From assembly GCF_031143425.1 (NCBI RefSeq), contig NC_090444.1:58151533-58215532 (forward strand): a DNA stretch of 64,000 nucleotides. Direction: 5' to 3'. This stretch comes from Pleurodeles waltl (taxonomy: Eukaryota; Chordata; Amphibia; Caudata; Salamandridae). The position numbers were made by a program, and so were the translations under genes. Under the pieces are notes generated by a model. The model saw only the letters and a list, made by a program, of their open reading frames with translations, was not told the DNA's origin and ran no database searches. Below, piece after piece: positions 11,131-20,935 of the stretch (position 1 is its first letter; every line of letters starts with the position of its first letter).

Positions 11131-11302
11131 GGGCCTCATTATGAGTTTGGCGGAGGGGATTACTCTGTCACAAACATGACAGATATCCTATCCGCCGTAT
11201 TACAAGTTTCATACGATATAATGGAACTTGGAATACGGCGGGCGTGATATCTGTCACATTTGTGGTGAAGTAATCCCCTCCTCTATACTCGTAATGAGGC
11301 CC
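11131..11302. mobile_element. palindromic MITE, copy a
   Basis: This 172-bp near-palindrome starts GGGCCTCATTA and ends TAATGAGGCCC, flanked by TTA on both sides (11128-11130, 11303-11305). The centre holds the CCGCCGTATTACAAGTTTCAT arm and its complement. It belongs to one family with 25962-26132 and 58681-58849. The fold-back structure, 3-bp duplication and lack of coding sequence point to a non-autonomous DNA element, probably mobilised by a Harbinger-type transposase. Confidence 0.85.
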
Positions 11303-11305
11303 TTA

Positions 11306-12393
11306 GTTTGGTTTCCAGGTTTCTGATGCACTGTGTTCCTTGTAGTTTACTCTGTCCTAGATCACATCCTAGTAGTGGTTTCCTGTTCACTAGATTTGTT
11401 CTTAAATCATAGGTTTTTCTGACCCTTTTATGTTTGAATTCTGGACCCCTTTATACTAGCATTCTAGATCCTTCTCTTTATTTGTTCCAATCGATACTCT
11501 GTTCCAGGTTTTCCTATTCACTGTCTTGTGTCTCCAAGCTCCTCTGGTCTTATTTTCTCCATTGCCTTTCCCAACCTGCGTCAATCCTCATCTTTTCTCC
11601 TCCTTCCCTTCCAGGCTGCAAGTACTCTCTTGTTTATATTACACATCAGTCATCCAGTCTTATCCCAGTCTCACCCCAGCTAGTTCCCTAATGGATCATC
11701 TGCTAATTCCCTGACAATATAGTGCTTTCCAATATCACACAGATATATCCCTACAGCCTCTTTGTGACTTATGAGAGTCTGAAATAGGACAGGTAGTCCA
11801 TGACAAGGAATGGCATAATATAGTTGCATACCCTCATGCTTTCTCATGAAACGCTGAAATCATCTTATTTGATTCCACATCTTCCAGAGGGATACACCAA
11901 TTCCTGCAAAAATGTACAAAATGTATCCTCGTGCTAATGTCTCCTGTGAATACTATGTCGTAGTATCAGCCAACCTCCGCCACATGCTCTGGAGAAGCCA
12001 GAAATGAATGGTCCAAAACTCTGAGTATACTGACAGACATTACCAGGCTGGCGAAGACAGCATCCAGGGTAGCCTGATCTTAGGGTTCATGTAAGAAGTC
12101 AAAAAACATAGAGTCGTTGCCTGCTTACTAGAACTTGCCCATTTCACGGTTTCATAAATGCTCTCTTACAGAAGCTTGTAGAGCAATTAAAGCCCACCCT
12201 CTGAATGGATCCTCTCATGAGGTTAAGACTCCTGTAAATCCCTCAGCAATATCCTATCCGATAAACTCAACATTATGCTAAATTGTTAAATATGCTGTTT
12301 GTCTGAATATCATAATGCCAATAAAGTTGTTGAAAACAGCAAAATGTAAGAGTTAGACAGTTACTCGAAGATACTAGGAACTTTTACATGATT
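11306..12393. other. unassigned intronic sequence
   Basis: Short frames at 11434-11714 are serine- and leucine-rich without a domain. The region lies just beyond the last recognisable ERV frame and may contain decayed 3' ERV sequence, which I cannot show. Confidence 0.35.
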
Positions 12394-12795
12394 TTAAACA
12401 TCGTAATGACCGTGTATTAGAAAAAAGAAAACAATGACAAACCGAATCCAAAGGAGGAAACCAAGTATAGTTAATGAGAGCCATATATAGTTCCATGGAC
12501 AAATAAAATAGTTACTTTTGAACCAAAATATCAGCTTGCGTGCTCTTGATAGTTCTGTTGCAGTAGAGGAAGATGAGTCAGTAAATGTGTCATCAACGTT
12601 GACAAAATAACCAGAATCAGTTTGTACAAAAACTGGACCTGTGTTTTGAAGAGGAGAACTTGCATAAAGCCCCGTTGGTGGCTCATAGTAGACTATGAAA
12701 TCCGTTTGTGTAGAATTTGAAAAAAAGTGCTCATTATCACCAGTAATTATTGTAGAAATAGTTGTTAGTGGAACCAACAAAAGCTCATTTTCCAA
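12394..12795 (-). pseudogene. ERV copy 1: env-like fragment with a membrane anchor
   Basis: A 133-residue frame at the 3' end of the ERV has a Thr/Ser/Asn-rich outer part and then a hydrophobic segment of about 24 residues (around 105-128, YIWLSLTILGFLLWIRFVIV). A short tail HGHYDV follows. Position after integrase and the C-terminal anchor fit the end of a retroviral envelope. The rest of an envelope is not readable in this copy, so the call rests on position and topology only. No fusion peptide or cleavage site was identified. Confidence 0.45.
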
Positions 12796-13051
12796 CCTCC
12801 CCGAGCTCGGAGAGGTGTCATCATTGTCATTGAAGACTTATAGGGGAACATCCTGGTCTGTAGTGGGACGGATTCAGGTACTGCCCAGAAGTCCCCTAGG
12901 TCGGCTGTGCAGGATCAGCCATATGGTGTAGCTTGACATTGTCGATGGAGACAAAGCAATTTTCTTTAGAACCAGGCAGCAGTGGTAGAATGATAGTGTT
13001 GGTACAGTGTATTCCCAGGACTGGAACCTCTGCACAATAAGCAGGACCAAA

Positions 13052-14167
13052 CTAATTTTTCACATCAATCTTTTCACGCACTAGATCCCCAAGTTTCGGA
13101 ATCCAGCCGGTAGATGTTACTGGTACATCCCGAATTCCAGAGGAGGAAGCGCTGGCAGATTTATTATCATCATGGAATTGTTGTAAAACCTGCAAGACAG
13201 TGACACGTTCATTTATGTCAAAGGATGTATATGCCCCATCCATGCCAGGACCATCAAGATCTGGAACATACATGCGGGTTCCAAACAGGCATTCGTATGA
13301 AGTACTCCCCCCAGGGACCTTCTGGACAGATTGTTAAGTGCTCTCTGAACTCCATTCAGGTGTGTAAGCCACTTACGACTTGTGCCTAATACTCTGGTGG
13401 TTAAGGATTGCTTTAAATCTCCATTTCATCGCTCCACAACACTATTTACCCCGGGATGAAATGGAGACGAGTCATGCAGTTTGACCTCTAACGAAGCCAT
13501 GGCGTCCCTGACAGCCCTTGAGGCAAAAACAGGGCCCTGGTCCGAGTGGAAAGCCGCAATAGCATATGTGCCAATAAAGACTTGCAAATCTTTAATAACA
13601 GTTCGAGTGTCAGCCGAGCGTTGTGGCCAATCCCATAGAAATCTGGAGCATGAGTGAACAGCGACTAGGATGTATTTGTATGCACTGTCTGGTGTCAGGG
13701 GACCACAATTCTCCAAGTACACACATTGTAATGGTTTGTTGGAAATTAAGAGGGCTGTTTGTGGTAGGCGTTTGACTGTGGATACTTTAAGTTGCTGTCA
13801 GATGTCACAACAAAGGACATACTGTTTGGTCTGCTTGTAGACCTGGTCACCAATAACATGTTTATGAGAGTGAAATTGTAACCACCGCAATAGCATGGGC
13901 AGAAGAAACTCCCTCATGCGCTGCTTTTATTAACTCAGGTCTTAGGTCTTTATTGGGAATCACACAATATCCCACACCTGGTATTGTAAGTTGTGCTGCA
14001 AAAATGTCTGCCATACGACAGGAATATTTAGCAGGATATGCTTCCAGTAAGGGTGTGCCGTCACCCGAAGCTTTCATAGCTGCCATTATTTCATCATCCA
14101 CTTTCAATTTAGAACGAGTTACTGCAGCAACAGAAGCCAGAGCTGATTTGGCTGCTTCATCAGCCAA
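13052..14167 (-). pseudogene. ERV copy 1: integrase remains
   Basis: Three consecutive minus-strand pieces make up this region. The first (14167-13862) carries the H-x-H half of the zinc domain (LIKAAHEGVSSAH). The second (13722-13426) is the catalytic core, with HSDQGPVFAS holding the second Asp and NSVVER holding the Glu. The third (13273-13052) is the C-terminal part. The residue aligned with the first catalytic Asp is Glu here (YLENCGPL), while copy 2 has Asp (YLDHCGSL). With that substitution and at least two frame breaks, no active integrase can be made. Confidence 0.75.
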
Positions 14168-14251
14168 AGTGTTGCCTTCAACGTGTATTCCAACACGCTA
14201 ATGTCCTAGTGTCTACAACATGGACATTAGGTAGTGTTTCTTTCAGATCCG

Positions 14252-15004
14252 CTACCTTCCCCTACAGAAGTCTGTGTTTAGTGGTGTTGCCTTTTGAATC
14301 TCTGAACCCATTTTGGCGCCAGTAATGGAGATATTCATTGAAGGACTGGACACAATAGTACCAATCACAACAATCAACGTCATCTTCTCAGGATCCGTAT
14401 GTTCCAGTGCAATCACCAGAGCCTTGAACGCTACAAGTTGTGCAGTGCAGTCCCCTAGAGTCTGCGTGTAAGTATTTTGAAGATGAAACTTGCCATTCTT
14501 CATGTATCCACTCACGACTGCGCAAGCGGCGGAGTATTGATGTTTGGTGCCTAATGCTGGTTGGGCTGAACCATCAGTGTACAAGGTTGTCCGATATTGT
14601 TCAATAGGCAATGTATTTGCTGGAACTGGATACTCAAGTTCATATTTTAAGAATTCTTTGGTCTGTAATTTGGATTCAAAAACATAATCAACATCATTGG
14701 CCATCAGAGACGTTGCCCATTGAATCCAACGTGAATGTAATGCTTTAGGGTTTGGAACACTCGCTTTGGTAGCAGCTTCAAGCGCTAGAATGGGGGACAC
14801 AACAAAAATGCTCTTCCCCTGGGCCAGAGGTCTCTCTTTTTTAAGGACCGGCATCTGGACAGCAGTGAGAATCTTCTCAGTGGGAGCAATGCGTTGTTCA
14901 GCTATGGAGTATAAGTGTGATTTATATGCAATCGGGACAGTCTCACCCTCATTGAATGTCACATAGGTGAAATCAATGCCACAAGCAATTACTCTGATGA
15001 ACAC
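14252..15004 (-). pseudogene. ERV copy 1: RT connection and RNase H
   Basis: A 250-residue frame carries the RNase H motif YTDGSAQ (about 14578-14559) and the segment GDCTAQ. The acidic residue expected a few positions further on is Ala in this copy (TAQLVAF). In copy 2 the same place reads TAQPAEL, with Glu kept. The first third corresponds to the connection between RT and RNase H. The frame ends shortly before the integrase zinc domain. Confidence 0.75.
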
Positions 15005-15093
15005 ATGTTTTTTATGTCCCTTGTATGTAAGTGTTTTGCTTCAAGCATTTCTTTTTGCACTGCTCCAAGGAGGCGTGTATATTCGCCTGTCTA

Positions 15094-15905
15094 TTATTTG
15101 CTGGTAAAGTCAGGACATATTAAGTCATATAATGGTTTAATGTGTTGTGCATAATCTGGCATATATATTCTGCCAAAATGTAAAAAGCCCAATACTGACT
15201 GTAGCTTTTTTATTTCGTTCAGTGGTTGTAATTGTGAGCATTTTTCTAAAAATTGGGGTGCAAGGCTCTTGCCTTCATCCAACAGTTCGTATCCCAGAAA
15301 CAGGACACTAAGGAAGGCTATTTTCATTTTTTTAAAGTTGAATTTGTATCCAATTTTGGCAAATCCTACAATAATGCCGGCTACCCGTCTTAAATTTTGC
15401 ATGAGGTCATCATCTGTGAGATAGATGTCATCCACAAATGACAACGCTTCAGGGTCTATGTTGTGTAAAATAGATGTTACACTAGCTGAGAACAGTTCTA
15501 GACTGTTCTAGTAGCCTTGTGGGAGTTGGCAGAATTTGTTTTAGCATCTAGAGTGCTAAAACATGTTAAGTCCCTACTTTCAGGCGCTATGCTTTGGCAG
15601 AAAAACCCATTGGAACCAGGGTCGTCTTATATTTTTTGTGCCCTACGTTGATCATGAGTTCTGTGCTGTGTGCATTTTGTATTGAAAATGAGCGTGTGTG
15701 ACTGTTTGAAGGTCTGTAGTCCAAGACTATGCTATATGAGTGGTGACCAGAAATATTGGATTATTCATTGATAAATTTGAGGGTTCAAGCACGCCCTGCT
15801 ACTCTAATTGGTTGAGGATTTCCCTCATAGGTGCTTTTGCATCATATTTTATTGGATATTGAGGTTGAGGTTGGGGTCGGATTTTTATTGGTACTAAGTG
15901 ATGGG
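15094..15905 (-). pseudogene. ERV copy 1: reverse transcriptase
   Basis: The palm motif FVDD lies at about 15438-15427, in the context SFVDDIYLTDDDL. It is followed by a thumb-like segment (LQSVLGFLHFGRIYMPDY) ending in KPLYDL. The fingers region is readable only as short pieces between about 15905 and 15740, where copy 2 has VREILTQQEYQGVIEPF. The stretch 15460-15740 is broken by frame changes. The family would copy viral RNA into DNA; this copy cannot. Confidence 0.75.
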
Positions 15906-16019
15906 GGAATTTTTCTCCCAACCTACATGACTGAGATATAACGCAGGTGCTTGGTCCACTGCCAAATCAATGGTGTACATTTCAACAAGCTTTCTGGGAA
16001 CAAGGGGCAAGAAGGACTT

Positions 16020-16320
16020 TTAAATAACGTCCACTCCATAAGGGAGATCGCGGACAAATTCTGGCAGCCAATATTTTCCAGCAAGTAAAATATCATAATT
16101 AGAAACAAGGCGGTCCCAAAAGATAGCGCCTATCATACGTTCAATGTCTCCCTCTAGCTGGATAGTTACTTTATACACCCTGTCCGGTGTGAAGACACTC
16201 ATGTCTGCCGTCTCAACTTGCAAGAAGTCATCAGTTGCTTTCATCTCCAGATGTTCTTGAAGATCCTGGTGAACTATTGTGACCTCTACCACACTGTCTA
16301 ACAGTGCTAGTCCCCTATCC
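16020..16320 (-). pseudogene. ERV copy 1: retroviral aspartic protease
   Basis: The active-site strand reads ALLDSVVEVTIV where an aspartic protease would have DSG or DTG followed by Ala. Asp and Ser are kept, but the next two residues are Val-Val. Copy 2 has Glu-Glu at the same two places. The frame continues through the flap region to a YDILLAG block resembling the second conserved protease segment. A stop lies near the N-terminal end of the longest frame. Confidence 0.65.
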
Positions 16321-16572
16321 TGTTCTTTAGTAAAGCACTCTTCTTGAGTGGCATGTCAGATTGTAACTGCTGCCACCTTGTTCTTTTTAAATTGCGGTTT
16401 TTGTTCTTAACTCAAACTTCAGACATGCATTGTGAGTCCTTTCTCGGTTTCACATACTCAGTTCGCTGCTCTGACCGGTAACATCTCTCACTGCGTTTTT
16501 CCAGTGAGACCTGAAAGGAACAAGATAGGCAAGATAGGCGTGCATCAGTATATTGATATCTGTCATGCGTTT

Positions 16573-17769
16573 TTATGTTATCTCTAGTCCTAAGATTATA
16601 TCTGTTTGGTGGGATCTCCGCACGCTGAGATTCTCCTCTTTCTTTTTTAGAGGTTTGTTGTTTTTCATCCCAGCGTTTTTGGAACCTTCAGGCACTTGCT
16701 TGGTAGTGTCTTTATTAGATCCACCTTGAAATTGTGGTGTGGTTGGTCTGGCCCCCAGACTATCTCGACTACTACAAGAGTAGGTCTCAGTGATAATCTT
16801 GGGCAGCTCATGTTCTTGAGCCTGTACAAGAACATACCAGAGCTGCATGCACACTGCTAGTGCAACTGCTTCCCCTTAAAGGTTACCTGATATAATTGAA
16901 GATACAGTGGCAAAATTGGCATTTTTTGCATCCCAGAATCCAGGCATCTTGAATTTGTTTTAATACCTCTAGTAGATTGGCAAGTGTTGGTGAACCGTAT
17001 GCGGTGGTATAGAGCATGGCAAATACCATGCTCCATGTATTGGAGTTATCAACTGTGGGAACCATCCTAAATGGCAAGCACATACTGAGAAATCTATATT
17101 TATCCCGAGGTCCCGTATGTGGAAAAACTGATTCAAGCGCATTTATTTTTTGTGCTAGCCAAAACGGAATTTCGTCCCGCATGGTGGGTTCCTTACCCAT
17201 GATCAAATGTACAGTAGCAGGGTTGATGCCTGGCGTAACTGCATGTGGTTGGGCTTGGGCAGCACCTTCTGGGTTAGTATTTAATGTTTGCATAACAACC
17301 TGTACTAACAGTCTGTATATTGTCGTGAGCTCTATATATAAAGGCAGCGGACCTCAGCCTCCACTAAGGTTGCTGAATCAGGGTGTGGTGTATATGTGGC
17401 TAATAAAGACCATTTCAGGCTATCACTATAATTGCTCACAGGACATAACCTAATGTGTAATATTGTATGTGGTAGGGCATCGTCAAGCCAATTATTATGG
17501 TCTTGATAAGATAAAGGTATTTCTAAATATGCATAAGCTCTGTATTGTGCAGGAGCATTTGCACGTGTGCAGTGATGAAATGTATTTGTGTTCCCATCGG
17601 CTGCTGGAAAGGTGGCTCAAGAATAAAATAATTCTGTTCTGTAGGCTGGATGAGCCTCGGTAACAAATGTGACTGGATACCCCTGGGCCGTCAGGCCATT
17701 TGCCAATAAATATGCAGTAAGGGGAGGTTGCATATTTACTGCAATTGTCACACGTTGTGGGTTAGCCAT
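16573..17769 (-). pseudogene. ERV copy 1: gag-like region
   Basis: A start codon at 17769-17767 opens with MANPQRVTIAV. The region then passes through a broken middle to a 136-residue frame (17293-16883) with GINPATVH and MCLPFRMVP segments. A basic C-terminal frame (16854-16573) is rich in Lys, Ser and Gln. Copy 2 gives the same order. No CCHC zinc knuckle is visible, and the C-terminal part is basic instead, as in foamy-type Gag. The function would be particle assembly and RNA packaging in the intact family; this copy is interrupted by stops. Confidence 0.6.
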
Positions 17770-18121
17770 ATTAATGGTAGTTGTATGTTCAGAGATAAGG
17801 ACACCAACTAGGGATTGGTTTTTTTAAGGCTCAAGCTTGAACAACGTACAGCTCAAGATAGGTACTACCTATTTAGCTGAGGAGGAAATCCTCATTACCA
17901 TGGACGTCTCCATATATAGTTTTGAGGTGTCTTTAGCCTTTAGTGAGACAGAGATACTTAGGAGGATCCAAATATTAGTGCCTGAGCAAATGTTGGTGTC
18001 GCCATGTCACGTAGGTTCTCATTATGCTAAAGAGGCTACTGGATTTGAGAGGCAAACATGGATTGTGGGTACTGAGTACGATTCCACACCATATGACACC
18101 TGCCGGCCTAATCTGGGTTCC

Positions 18122-18250
18122 CCGGCTAACTAGCAGCACCTCACCTCTGGGTGAGATGATTGTGCAACCAGGCTCATGACCAGAAAGACTCCCCAGGGGA
18201 ATCGTGGTCAATCCGATCTCATCCCTTTCTCTCAGTTACAGAAGTCTCAT
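18122..18250 (-). other. ERV copy 1 leader, possible LTR edge
   Basis: The minus strand carries GAGGTGCTGCTAGTTAGCC (18140-18122) and, upstream, GAGAAAGGGATGAGATCGG. Both blocks reappear at 61012-61138, and more loosely at 43010-43120 in front of ERV copy 2. Homology with copy 2 fades beyond about 18260. This is most likely the U5/leader region, but the primer-binding site was not identified. Confidence 0.5.
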
Positions 18251-18406
18251 ATAGGCATGGTTCTGGTGAAAAGTGTACAAGTGATACAAATTGCACCATC
18301 TGAATATGAGTTACCAAGAGACTGAATACCATTGTCACCTCCGTATTTTTAGACACCTTAAAATTCCAAACAAGCACAAGTGTAGTCTCTGAGGTTCACC
18401 CAGTAG

Positions 18407-18990
18407 TAATTGTTGTACATCCATTCACTGTCTCCTCTGACTCAGTACTAGGTGTAGAGGAATATGCTATATCAGAGGTTTGTACTGTAGTTATTGTTCC
18501 ATTTCCATTCACAGCCTTCTCTGATGCACTGCCAGGTGTGTAGGAAGGTGATGAAGCATCCAGCTTTGCCCACACCTGTCGTTTGATACCTATGCAGGAA
18601 ACAACTCCGGCATAGTGCGTTAACACACTGCCAAAGACACTCTCTGCTATTCTGAGGCAAGGGATGAAGTCAAAATTAAGGTTAATCTTACTTAATGTTT
18701 CAAAATTCTAATAGAGAAATGTAAGTCATTTAAACCCTGCGGAGACCAGCAAGAAGCTAGTCTATGGGCCCCCAAAGGAGACAAAAGAGTACATGTGAGA
18801 AAAACTAAGGTGAATAAGATCAGAAAGTACTATGTAAGTCCAGCAACTATTCTAAATCCTGAACGAATGCTACTGAGGATGGAACTGAGGACACATCAGA
18901 TAGACTGTAACATCATTTCAAAATACAAAGAAATAAATAGCACTTTACAGGAAGTACAAAAACAAAAAAAGGTCTTAAAGGAAAGGGTAA
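18407..18990 (+). repeat. dispersed direct repeat, copy 2, with internal duplication
   Basis: This is homologous to 9108-9760 in the same orientation. Its left part holds two tandem versions of a roughly 80-base unit (about 18411-18491 and 18492-18570), where copy 1 has one. On the minus strand a 76-residue frame across it (18626-18396) shows the unit as a Ser/Thr-rich peptide repeat, SEETVNG against SEKAVNG. No protein family was recognised, and the frame may be fortuitous. Confidence 0.55.
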
Positions 18991-19847
18991 CGGATAGCAT
19001 GTAAATTGGGAACAAAACCTGGAATCTGGTGCAATAATGTGAAGTAACCATGTGTAACAAGAGTCAGCCTAGAACACTTCCTACTGTGTTCAATGCCATG
19101 CCATGCCTACACTGGACACTATAGTTACACTGACCAATGTTCTTACACACACTAGGATACTTTGTTTTGACAGCAGAATATTATTGTGCTTATCAGAGTT
19201 AAATCTCTTAACCAGACACCCATGTTAAAGACCCCTGTGCTCACCAGCATAGCCTTAAGAACCTGGTGCCATGACATCACCTCATGATGTGCACCTTTGG
19301 ATCGCCATACCTACCCTGGGCACAATTGTACCTCTACCAGCTGTGCCCACCTCTATTGCCACACTCCACCACAGCTCAGTGCTGATGCTGCCCCCTGTGT
19401 GTGCCAGTACTGCCATTCCTAAGGAGGGCACTGCAATACACAGTGCTGTTTGCATGCTAGTAAGGTTTAACTTAACCCAGGTACCATTGCGTATTGCTAT
19501 TGGTAGTTGGGGCCCGCTGTCCTCTCTGCTCATATGTAATGCCACGTGTGACCTTGTGCAGTATCATCATCTTGCTGATGTGATCTCCAGAACTCATATC
19601 AAGACAGAGACTGAAATCCAGTGGCTCTCCAGGAGGAGTTTCTGCCCAATCTGTGTTCAGTAGCATAGCTTGGATGACTCCTGGTGCCCCCTGAAATGGA
19701 GATAAAATCTCACACCTCACAGCAGTGTCTGATTCCTGATATACTTCTTACGATTGAAGGTGACTATTAGTGCACTGGCGTTGTGATGAGTCTTTTGTTC
19801 TTATGGTTTTATTAAAGAATCTAATAGGTTCACATTTTTTTTTACAG
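18991..19847. other. unassigned end of intron 1
   Basis: A 130-residue frame at 19271-19663 on the + strand and frames opposite it show no domain. The last bases form the polypyrimidine tract and AG acceptor of exon 2. Confidence 0.4.
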
Positions 19848-19997
19848 TCAATCCAAAGCCAGGAAGGTGTCAAAATATCACTCCAGTACTGTGTTTTGCT
19901 CCAGACTTGAATAACTGTGAGAGTGATGGGGACTGCCCCAGGGATCAGAAGTGCTGCAACTTGCCGTGTGGATACGGGTGCACAGATCCACAGACAG
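19848..19997 (+). CDS. WAP-domain secreted protein, exon 2 (four-disulfide core)
   Basis: The exon is 150 bases and symmetric (phase 1 to phase 1) if the donor at 19998 is used. It opens after TTTTTTTTTACAG and encodes NPKPGRCQNITPVLC, then six more cysteines in WAP spacing through DGDCPRDQKCCNLPCGYGC. All eight cysteines and the KPGxC entry motif are there. The residue right after the second Cys, usually the P1 residue of inhibitory WAP domains, is Phe, followed by Ala. An N-glycosylation sequon (NIT) lies between the first and second Cys. The domain would be secreted as a small protease inhibitor or antimicrobial; the target protease is not predictable with confidence. A second donor (ATG|GTGAGC at 20015) would extend the exon by 17 bases and change phase. 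Confidence 0.88.
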
Positions 19998-20040
19998 GTA
20001 CTTGTGTGAGGATGGTGAGCTGTATGATGTTGATATAAAT

Positions 20041-20420
20041 CATAACTTCAAGTCACACAAGCTCTATTCGGTCGAATTAAACCATCAAAGCAATAACTTA
20101 CAACAGTAAAACCATGGTCTATACATAATAAATATATAATAACAAAGTTTAAAAGTAAATAATGAGGATAAAATGCGGATTAAATGAGAGATCTGCGAGT
20201 ATACAAAAAAATGTTGATATAAATCTTCACATGTCTCCCATCCTATATATGAGGGGGAAACGTCAAAGTTTCTTTTTATTAGCTGCCTTTAATTCCCGCA
20301 TCAATAATTTTGTAAAAAATTCATTGAGTTAAGGCTATCGTATAAACAGTAATTGAATTAAATAAATTTAAAATCAGGGTTTAATTAATAACAAATCACT
20401 GTGATTTTTTAAGAAATCAT
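20041..20420. other. AT-rich intronic sequence, no gene seen
   Basis: The stretch is AT-rich, with several AATAAA-like runs that are probably compositional. No open frame or repeat edge was recognised. Confidence 0.4.
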
Positions 20421-20527
20421 AACTTGTATTTCAAGCTGAGTCTGACCCGGAGGAGGCAGTATCATCCTACATGTGTGAGAAAGTGCTACTTGTAATGTTC
20501 AGGACACCGTCCTGTCTCTTCTAACAG

Positions 20528-20754
20528 GAACATGGAATCGACTGAACAGAATGTACATCTGCCAAGAAGCTCCTACATTTGTACTATATTCGTATTATAC
20601 AAGTGGCCACAGGAACAATCCCAGATTTAGGAGTTATGTTAAACTCCACTTCCACGTAGCGTGGTCACTGAGATTGGTGAGGGGGGTGCGCTTCAGATTT
20701 TCTGACGATCACAATGGCATATATGGTAATCATTATAGGAGCAAAAGAGCATGA
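20528..20754 (+). CDS. possible terminal exon of the WAP gene
   Basis: A good acceptor (TGTCTCTTCTAACAG, ending 20527) precedes GAACATGGAATCGACTGA. If exon 2 ends at the 20015 donor, phase 0 gives only five more residues (EHGID) and a stop at 20543-20545, for a protein of 91 residues. If exon 2 ends at 19998, phase 1 keeps the frame open to a TGA at 20752-20754, for 155 residues with a basic tail that matches nothing I know. The short form looks more like a normal single-WAP protein, but it adds a ninth cysteine (GTCVRM). No polyadenylation signal lies close by, so the true last exon could be elsewhere. Confidence 0.35.
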
Positions 20755-20863
20755 GGAGGGCTTAAGTGCCAGTGGAAAGGGAAATATGCGTGGATTGTGA
20801 GGGGCACTTATAACACAGAATTTTGTAAACTAACCATTTTTTAAGACCTTCAACACAAAGATG

Positions 20864-20932
20864 AAAGAGAGAGAGTGTGTGTGTTTTTGTGTGTTTGTTT
20901 TTGTGTGTGTGTGCTTGTGTGTGTATTTTAAA
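20864..20932. repeat. GA/TG-rich microsatellite
   Basis: Short runs of GAGAGA, then GTGTGT interspersed with GTTTTTGTGTG. An impure dinucleotide repeat. Confidence 0.8.
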
Positions 20933-20935
20933 ATC

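Larger units (their letters stand above)
12394..18250 (-). mobile_element. foamy-like endogenous retrovirus, copy 1 (antisense in WAP intron)
   Basis: Reading the minus strand from about 18250 gives a leader, gag, protease, reverse transcriptase, RNase H, zinc-binding and catalytic integrase segments, and finally a frame ending in a membrane anchor. It is the standard retroviral order. The spaced YVDD-box context (FVDDIYLTDDD) and the retroviral integrase core suggest a relative of the foamy (spuma-like) ERVs. The absence of a gag CCHC knuckle and an arginine-rich gag tail in copy 2 agree with this. Many stops and frameshifts separate the parts, so it is a dead provirus. The second copy at about 43015-54140 confirms the order and edges. 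LTRs were not defined with certainty. Confidence 0.75.
6070..19847 (+). other. intron 1 of the WAP gene (13,778 bp, phase 1)
   Basis: The donor GTGAGT at 6070 and the acceptor TTTTTTTTTACAG ending at 19847 join two exons in matching phase. The exonic product of the pair is about 240 bases, so the intron is more than fifty times longer than the coding sequence it splits. Much of its length is mobile DNA: a Tc1-like element, a fold-back element, a palindromic MITE and an antisense ERV copy. These are annotated separately. Confidence 0.75.

Noticed and set aside
11131..11302. A CRISPR-like or rho-independent-terminator-like hairpin
   Set aside because: The palindrome is a MITE with target duplication and recurs twice elsewhere; the window is clearly from a eukaryote.
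19271..19663. A 130-residue coding exon in intron 1
   Set aside because: Ser/Thr/Pro-rich with no domain, the opposite strand is also open, and no splice signals match the WAP gene phase.
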